Shown here one piece after another: positions 59,243-64,000 of a stretch of 64,000 nucleotides of DNA (position 1 is the stretch's first letter; each line of letters opens with the position of its first letter). The notes below the pieces were generated by a model. That model had not been told where the DNA came from, ran no database searches, and saw only the letters and a list, made by a program, of their open reading frames with translations. The stretch covers positions 800,537 through 864,536 of the forward strand of contig NZ_JAUFQR010000003.1 in NCBI RefSeq assembly GCF_030409875.1, written 5' to 3'. The translations under genes were made by a program, and so were the position numbers. This DNA is from Chryseobacterium tructae (GTDB taxonomy: Bacteria > Bacteroidota > Bacteroidia > Flavobacteriales > Weeksellaceae).

Positions 59243-60454
59243 ATGAAGGGTAAATGTATACTTGTGTTGAGTATGTTGGTTTCTTTAGGCTGGCAGGCTC
59301 AAGTCAAAGTACTGTTTGATGCTACCAAAGCTGAAATGGGGGGAAATGCAGATTGGATTATCGATGCTGATACTCATAATCTTAGCGTGACCTCTACGGG
59401 AATAGGTACAACCGGAACAGAATCGAATCCGCAAAGAATTCCAACTCCTGCCCAAAGTGGAATTACTGGCACCACCTCAGAGACTTATTGGCAGGGAGCG
59501 TTGAGCAATTGGGGAATTGACCTGGTAAGGCAGGGATATGTTGTAGAAACTTTACCTTATAACGGAAATATTAGTTATGGAAACTCATCCAATCCACAAG
59601 ATCTTTCTAATTATAAAGTTTTTATTGTCGTTGAACCTAATATAAGATTTACTGACTCAGAAAAAACAGCAATGTTAAATTTTGTAGCCAATGGAGGGGG
59701 GCTTTTTATGGTTTCAGATCATACGGTAAGTGACAGGAATAATGATGGCTGGGATTCTCCTGCTATATGGAATGACTTTTTTACTTCAAATAATGTTGCT
59801 AATAATCCTTTTGGAATAAGTTTTAATCTAAATAATGTGTCACCAGTGAGTTCCAATTTTGCTCCAGTTAATCTTAATCCTACCATTTTGGCTGGTCCAC
59901 AAGGAACACCAACGCAAATGAAATTTTCAAGTGGGGCTACAATGACTCTAAATAAAAACAATAATCCTTCTGCACAAGGGCTTATCTTTACAACGGGCTC
60001 TTCAACAGTCGGAAGTACAAATGTAATGTTTGCAACATCTACTTATGGTAATGGAAGAATTTGCGCTCTAGGAGATAGCTCTGTTCCGGATGATGGTACA
60101 GGAGATCCTAATGATACACTATATAATGGATATACAGGTGATGCTAATGGAAATCACAGACCCCTTTTGGTAAATGCTGTGGTATGGCTTGCTGCTTCGT
60201 CAAGTCTTGACGTTCATGAAACGACTATAAAAAAGGAAGCCATAATATATCCTAATCCGGCTAAAGATTATGTATATGTTGAGAGTAACCAATTTAAAAT
60301 GTATAAAATCTTGGATGAATCAGGAAAGATAATGAGTACTGGCTCTCTTCCGGATACTGGAATCATTAACGTCCAGAATTTGCCTCTTGGAGTTTACTAT
60401 TTGATATTGCTGTCAGATAAAGAAACCCAATCTGCAAAATTGATTAAAAAATAA
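59243..60454 (+). CDS. Secreted T9SS cargo protein with ThuA/GATase-like fold
   Basis: 403 residues. Signal MKGKCILVLSMLVSLGWQAQ. The N-terminal domain (about 21-330) starts VKVLFDATKAEMGGNADWIIDAD and contains WGIDLVRQGYVVETLP, LSNYKVFIVVEPNIRFTDSEKTAMLNFVANGGGLFMVSDH and NAVVWLAAS, like the GldG/ThuA/DUF4350 group of Rossmann-like domains; no catalytic triad is certain. The C-terminus EAIIYPNPAKDYVYVESNQFKMYKILDESGKIM...GVYYLILLSDKETQSAKLIKK is the type A T9SS sorting domain. It lies between two copies of the peptide promoter-leader, so it may be co-regulated. The ligand or substrate is unknown. Confidence 0.72.
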   Translation: MKGKCILVLSMLVSLGWQAQVKVLFDATKAEMGGNADWIIDADTHNLSVTSTGIGTTGTESNPQRIPTPAQSGITGTTSETYWQGALSNWGIDLVRQGYVVETLPYNGNISYGNSSNPQDLSNYKVFIVVEPNIRFTDSEKTAMLNFVANGGGLFMVSDHTVSDRNNDGWDSPAIWNDFFTSNNVANNPFGISFNLNNVSPVSSNFAPVNLNPTILAGPQGTPTQMKFSSGATMTLNKNNNPSAQGLIFTTGSSTVGSTNVMFATSTYGNGRICALGDSSVPDDGTGDPNDTLYNGYTGDANGNHRPLLVNAVVWLAASSSLDVHETTIKKEAIIYPNPAKDYVYVESNQFKMYKILDESGKIMSTGSLPDTGIINVQNLPLGVYYLILLSDKETQSAKLIKK

Positions 60455-60464
60455 ATATATCAGC

Positions 60465-60492
60465 TGAGCTTTACAGGTTCAGCTTTTTTATT
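60465..60492 (+). terminator. Weak terminator after the T9SS gene
   Basis: An imperfect AGCTGA...TTCAGCT stem followed by T6. Confidence 0.5.
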
Positions 60493-60529
60493 AGAAATAA
60501 ATTAAATTTTCATAAATATTCTTGTGATA

Positions 60530-60625
60530 GTGAAATATTTATATATTTGTTTATAATCAAATAACAAATTCATTGCGTAAGCCGAAAAGCATATAGAGTA
60601 GGCAATAAATTAAAACTAAATAATT
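60530..60625 (+). repeat. Duplicated promoter-leader, copy 2
   Basis: GTGAAATATTTATATATTTG, then AATCAAATAACAAATT and TTAAAACTAAATAATT before ATG; matches copy 1 (58845-58942). The -7 element is TATATTTG (60542-60549), and TTG (60522-60524) lies 17 bp further up. Confidence 0.75.
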
Positions 60626-60794
60626 ATGAAAAATCTAAAAAAAATTAACGAAAAAGAATCTGAAAGAAATTAATGGAGGAGCAGGAAATTGTCCTCCTGT
60701 GGCAAATTCTTGTAATGCATGGTGTAGATGGACTCCCTGGCAAAAACAACACTGTTTAAGTAATCTCTTTGAAGAACCTTGTGAGTGTATTTAA
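60626..60794 (+). CDS. GG-leader peptide with WCxWTPWQKxHC core (copy 2), frame broken by an extra A
   Basis: As written the frame stops after 15 codons because the A run after MKNLK has eight A (60637-60644). Removing one A gives MKNLKKLTKKNLKEINGG, double-glycine leader, and the core AGNCPPVANSCNAWCRWTPWQKQHCLSNLFEEPCECI (55 residues). This aligns with the peptide at 58943 over both leader and core. The indel is more likely a sequencing error than inactivation, though slippage in an A8 run could also be a natural on-off switch. Confidence 0.6.
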
Positions 60795-60802
60795 TAGATA
60801 GT

Positions 60803-60976
60803 ATGAAAAATTATAACAGAATTACAAAGAAGCAGTTAAAATCGATCAACGCAGGAAATGATTATACATGTCCTGATTTTTTGGTTACAACATGTGCTCA
60901 ATGGTGTGGGCTTACTTCCTGGCAGCAGCAGTACTGCCCAAATGCCGTAGAAGAAATGATGCCTTGTTATTGTTGA
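60803..60976 (+). CDS. GG-like-leader peptide with WCxLTSWQQQYC core (copy 3)
   Basis: 57 residues from ATG at 60803; an upstream in-frame TTG is ignored. Leader MKNYNRITKKQLKSINAG has Ala-Gly where the others have Gly-Gly. The core NDYTCPDFLVTTCAQWCGLTSWQQQYCPNAVEEMMPCYC keeps six cysteines and the WC-x-x-T-x-W-Q-x-x-x-C phrase of copies 1 and 2. It lies 8 bp after copy 2, so the two may be one transcript ending at the terminator 60996-61030. The AG instead of GG may alter processing (inference). Confidence 0.6.
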   Translation: MKNYNRITKKQLKSINAGNDYTCPDFLVTTCAQWCGLTSWQQQYCPNAVEEMMPCYC

Positions 60977-60995
60977 TTTTTAAGTATAAATAAAA

Positions 60996-61030
60996 TAAAA
61001 CGGGCGGCTTCGAAGAAGCCGCCCGTTTTA
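60996..61030. terminator. Bidirectional terminator, same core as 40945-40981
   Basis: A 16-bp stem with a GAA loop centred on GGCGGCTTC-GAA-GAAGCCGCC, followed by A/T-runs on both sides. It ends the peptide transcript (+) and the DUF5686 gene (-). Confidence 0.92.
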
Positions 61031-61043
61031 ATATCATATTTTT

Positions 61044-63575
61044 TTAAAATCCTACCTGAATTCCTGCCTTAACACCAAATTTTGAAATATCAGGTCTGTC
61101 AAGATAATTTCCTCGCCAGTTAAAATCTACTCTAAAGAGTCTAAGATTTCCAATACCAATGTTTTCAATTCCAAATCCATACTCATAGTAAATATGGTCA
61201 CTTGGAGCAGAATATCTAAATCCTTCTACATTAATTGCCTTAGATGCATCACTTAAAGTTCCATAAGCAGCTCTTAGAAAGGCAACTTCTCTAAGCTTTA
61301 GCTTTTTAATTAAAGGAATATAAGATAATATTTTACCATTAAAGTGGTGTTCCAAATGAAGAGTAGTATAAGCATCTGCCACAAACTCATAATAATTAAG
61401 CTGTGAGAATGTATTCGGAGCCAAAGTATAAGAAAGGTTAGCAGGAATAATATTCTGTAAAGCTAAAGGAACTGTATTGAAATTTTTTCCTGCCTCAAAA
61501 TTGACAATGGTCTTCCCTAATGTTCCAATCAAAAATGGTTTGTAGAACATAAATTGAAGCTTATTATAATTAAAATCTGCATTAAACAGTCCTTCTATAC
61601 CTCTGGTATATCTTAAAACAATAGTAGGGGCAAGGTTTTTTGCCTGATATCGGTCTATCCCTGTTTGAGAAAATCTAGCACCCGGTTTTGCAATTAAACT
61701 GATAGTGACATGGGAATCATTAACTGTTTTCCTTAATTGCCCATCCTGGTAATACATAAGGTTGAACTTTTCAGGAATAGCAGAATGAATGCTTTGCATT
61801 ACTCCATCAACTCTGATCTGTACATTTTTCCAAGGCTCTATAGCCGCAAAAACATTGGTTTGGTTTACAGAACTTAAAGAAATATTTTCTCCTCTTGCAA
61901 AAAATGTACTTGAAGATAACGATCGAGATGCCACTCCGTCACCTGCGGTAAGTTGTCCCCCCAGCTGAACGATATCTCTGCTGGTTCCGGCTCCAATCAT
62001 AAATCGGTTAAGTCTGTTGAACATATACCGTGCTTCAGCACCATATTTTATCTGATGATCTTTAAATCCGTAAGCCGTATAAAACTGAACTCTCCAAGGA
62101 TCATTCAATCCAAAATAAGATCTTGCACCAAGTCTTATTCTATCTCCCTCTACATCATTTCTTCCGTATACTGAGAAGATAGGTCCAAAATCTACCCCTT
62201 TAAAAGCATTGTAATAACGAGAACCAAGAGTTTCAAACAGTTTTACCATTCGGTTGAACTTTGGAGTTTGTTGTAATTGGTCTAGCATTTTATAAACGCC
62301 TTGCTCAGATTTAGATAAAGTATCAGGTCTTGCTTTTGTCCAGTACGCTTCATCTTTATCCGTAAACTTATCTTCATATTCCTCTTCTTTTCTTTTAAAA
62401 ACTTTCGGATCAAGAGGAATATTAAATTCATAATTAGAATAATCAACAGATTTTCGGGCAATAATACTCTTAGATCCTTTTTTCTTTGAAAAAGGACTCA
62501 TTTCAACCTCTGTGATCAATTTCCTTGGGAGAAATGTGGTCTCATCCGGATTGTCATATTCAAGTTGAGTATAAACACTATTGACGAAATTAACATTTAT
62601 TTTTTGTGTAGATCTTAAAGTAGCTCCAAGGACAGCATAACTGTCTGTATCTATATAAAGATTTCCCTGAAATGCCAATACATCTTTTCGCTTAGGTTGA
62701 TATCTTATTTGAAAAGCTTTCTCTCCATGAATAGAAATAGTATCCACAAGATTATAATCATAAGTCCCGAATCCATCAGTTCCCGCCGGACTCTGAAATC
62801 CAATATCAAAGTAATTTAAAGTATTGTCATAAATATTAATATCCCTGTAAAGATTCTTTGCAGAAACAGTAATAACCTGGTTGTCCTGAAAACCTGAAGT
62901 CTTTTGAGCCACTAACGTTCTCTTAGTATCTTTATCAGGTTTATTTTTACCATAATTTTCATAAACAGCTTCATTGAGGAAAATAGGAAGCCCTAGTCTG
63001 CCGCTTGCTGTAGAATCTGCATAATTAAAAATAAAGTCCAGCTTATTGAAGATTTTCCTCTTCATAAAGGCACTGTCAATATTATTAAGATCAAATTGGG
63101 TCTTTTCATACTCCTTGTATGAATAAGTATTAAATTTTTCCAGACCGTTGTTTCTTTTCTGAGCCCACACTTTTTGCATAATAGCATATGCTGGGTTTTC
63201 CTTCTTGTTTTTGTATTTAGGTTTCCCCGCCTGAATCACAACTTCCTGAATGCTGCTTACCTTAGCCTGAGAAAGCTGAACAAAAATATTCTCAGCATTT
63301 TCAGGAGTAACGTCAAAAGTTTCTGCAGTATAATTCTTTCTAACAAACTTCAATCTCTGGATAATGCTGTCAGACTGAACGCTGAAGCTTCCTGAGGTGG
63401 TAGTAAAGGCTGGAGTTTTACTATCATTGATAAAAATATCAACTTTGTTCACTTCCTTGTTGTTTTTGGCATCAACAATCTTACCACTAGCCCGGGTTTG
63501 AGCATATGTGAAGCTGGTAATAGTCAGGAAAAAAAATAAAAAATAGTGTTTTTTAGAGTTGTTGTTTAACATCAT
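61044..63575 (-). CDS. DUF5686 outer-membrane protein with carboxypeptidase-regulatory-like domain
   Basis: 843 residues. Signal MMLNNNSKKHYFLFFFLTITSFTYAQ. Residues of about 27-110 (TRASGKIVDAKNNKEVNKVDIFINDSKTPAFTTTSGSFSVQSD) form a CarboxypepD_reg-like beta-sandwich, as in many TonB-type proteins. Then IMQKVWAQKRNNGLEKFNTYSYKEYEKTQFDLNNID and FLNEAVYENYG are the DUF5686 region, followed by a beta-barrel rich in YGFKD, RYMFNRLNRFMIGAGTSRDIVQLGGQLTAGDG and RLFRVDFNWRGNYLDRPDISKFGVKAGIQVGF with final Phe. The function is unknown; outer-membrane biogenesis or uptake is plausible. The 425 bp upstream hold no gene. Confidence 0.78.
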   Translation of the reverse strand: MMLNNNSKKHYFLFFFLTITSFTYAQTRASGKIVDAKNNKEVNKVDIFINDSKTPAFTTTSGSFSVQSDSIIQRLKFVRKNYTAETFDVTPENAENIFVQLSQAKVSSIQEVVIQAGKPKYKNKKENPAYAIMQKVWAQKRNNGLEKFNTYSYKEYEKTQFDLNNIDSAFMKRKIFNKLDFIFNYADSTASGRLGLPIFLNEAVYENYGKNKPDKDTKRTLVAQKTSGFQDNQVITVSAKNLYRDINIYDNTLNYFDIGFQSPAGTDGFGTYDYNLVDTISIHGEKAFQIRYQPKRKDVLAFQGNLYIDTDSYAVLGATLRSTQKINVNFVNSVYTQLEYDNPDETTFLPRKLITEVEMSPFSKKKGSKSIIARKSVDYSNYEFNIPLDPKVFKRKEEEYEDKFTDKDEAYWTKARPDTLSKSEQGVYKMLDQLQQTPKFNRMVKLFETLGSRYYNAFKGVDFGPIFSVYGRNDVEGDRIRLGARSYFGLNDPWRVQFYTAYGFKDHQIKYGAEARYMFNRLNRFMIGAGTSRDIVQLGGQLTAGDGVASRSLSSSTFFARGENISLSSVNQTNVFAAIEPWKNVQIRVDGVMQSIHSAIPEKFNLMYYQDGQLRKTVNDSHVTISLIAKPGARFSQTGIDRYQAKNLAPTIVLRYTRGIEGLFNADFNYNKLQFMFYKPFLIGTLGKTIVNFEAGKNFNTVPLALQNIIPANLSYTLAPNTFSQLNYYEFVADAYTTLHLEHHFNGKILSYIPLIKKLKLREVAFLRAAYGTLSDASKAINVEGFRYSAPSDHIYYEYGFGIENIGIGNLRLFRVDFNWRGNYLDRPDISKFGVKAGIQVGF

Positions 63576-64000
63576 TCGTTTCTTCAGGCAATTAGCACAA
63601 ACAAAAAGTATGCAGTTTTTTAAAAAATATATAAAAAAATAAAATATTCTTACACTTCTATGTAAAACGGCAAATTTAACAAAAATAGTACTACCATCTA
63701 ATAAAAAATAAATACTATGTTTATCAGCTTAATAGATAAGGAATCAATCAATTAATAATAAACGGAAAAGTCACTTCTTTTACGACTTATATTTATCTAA
63801 AATCACCCTTTTTAAGAGATAATAAAATAGGAAGTTTGTAATAAGAAGGGCAAAAAAATGAATTCTTTTAAATCTGTATTCAAATATTTTTTCGACATCA
63901 GCTATACTTTAGATATAGAATAATATATATCCATTTTAAAAGAAAGTCGACTCTCTTTAATTTTTCCTACTTACAATCAGTCTCTCCAACTCCTGCTACG
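63576..64000. other. Gene-free upstream region
   Basis: No convincing coding frame on either strand. On the minus strand CAAATTTA at 63671-63678 reads TAAATTTG, a possible -7 element for the DUF5686 gene, without a matching TTG. A 22-codon frame from 63858 to 63923 has no family features. Confidence 0.5.

Noticed and set aside
63858..63923. 22-codon frame in the right-hand gap
   Set aside because: Too short, no leader pattern like the GG peptides, and no terminator.
1..64000. CRISPR arrays, tRNA or rRNA genes
   Set aside because: No regularly spaced repeats and no cloverleaf or rRNA-like conserved stretches were noticed by eye.

Overview
The window is a stretch of chromosome from a low-G+C member of the Bacteroidota, most likely Chryseobacterium or a close relative in Weeksellaceae. 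The pointers are type IX secretion (T9SS) C-terminal sorting domains, many TonB-dependent receptors, promoters of the Bacteroidetes type (TAnnTTTG with an upstream TTG), little Shine-Dalgarno signal, a tryptophanase (indole-positive chryseobacteria) and several MKNLKKL...GG leader peptides. No rRNA, tRNA, CRISPR array, complete insertion sequence or prophage is visible.

Layout. 1-2.4 kb: the end of engB, elaA, and an orphan phage-tailspike-like beta-helix gene lying between the real elaA 3' end and a second 89-bp copy of it. 2.5-9.4 kb: a T9SS cargo gene, an operon of three small genes, a TPR histidine kinase with its response regulator, a membrane protein and two paralogous small secreted proteins. 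9.4-20.3 kb: msrA, a ROK sugar kinase and an iron-uptake block of three TonB receptors and two PepSY proteins. 20.5-30.4 kb: secA, a DUF2795 gene, a sugar-nucleotide epimerase, and an operon of DUF2797, WG-repeat and AsmA-like genes. 30.5-43 kb: small hypotheticals, a radical SAM gene, two GG-leader peptides, a 2-oxoglutarate oxygenase, menD, pabC-pabB, membrane proteins and uvrB. 43-52.9 kb: blaI-blaR1, a PQQ sugar dehydrogenase, a TonB receptor, an aminotransferase-monooxygenase operon and tnaA. 53-64 kb: DUF502, miaE, a porin, an acyltransferase, a metallopeptidase lipoprotein, rplU-rpmA, three GG-leader peptides around a T9SS protein, and a DUF5686 outer-membrane protein.

Most striking observation. 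An inverted repeat TACGG-N4-CCGTA occurs three times, all around the two-component system. Each copy lies exactly 22 bp upstream of a TAnnTTTG-type -7 element, one of which is imperfect. The promoters point at the three-gene small operon, at the response regulator itself (from inside the kinase gene) and at the membrane-protein gene. This looks like an undescribed positively autoregulated local regulon. Other accessory signals are the tailspike with its elaA scar, the paralogous MIQF...GQLPP secreted peptides (plus a 3' relic at the scar) and a peptide family with a WCxxTxWQxxxC core whose promoter and leader are duplicated.

Data-quality warning. Six genes (secA, uvrB, rplU, a TonB receptor, an FAD monooxygenase and one GG-leader peptide) are each broken by one missing or extra base, nearly all in short A/T runs. 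As secA and rplU are normally essential, these are most simply sequencing indels, and I annotate the genes as whole.
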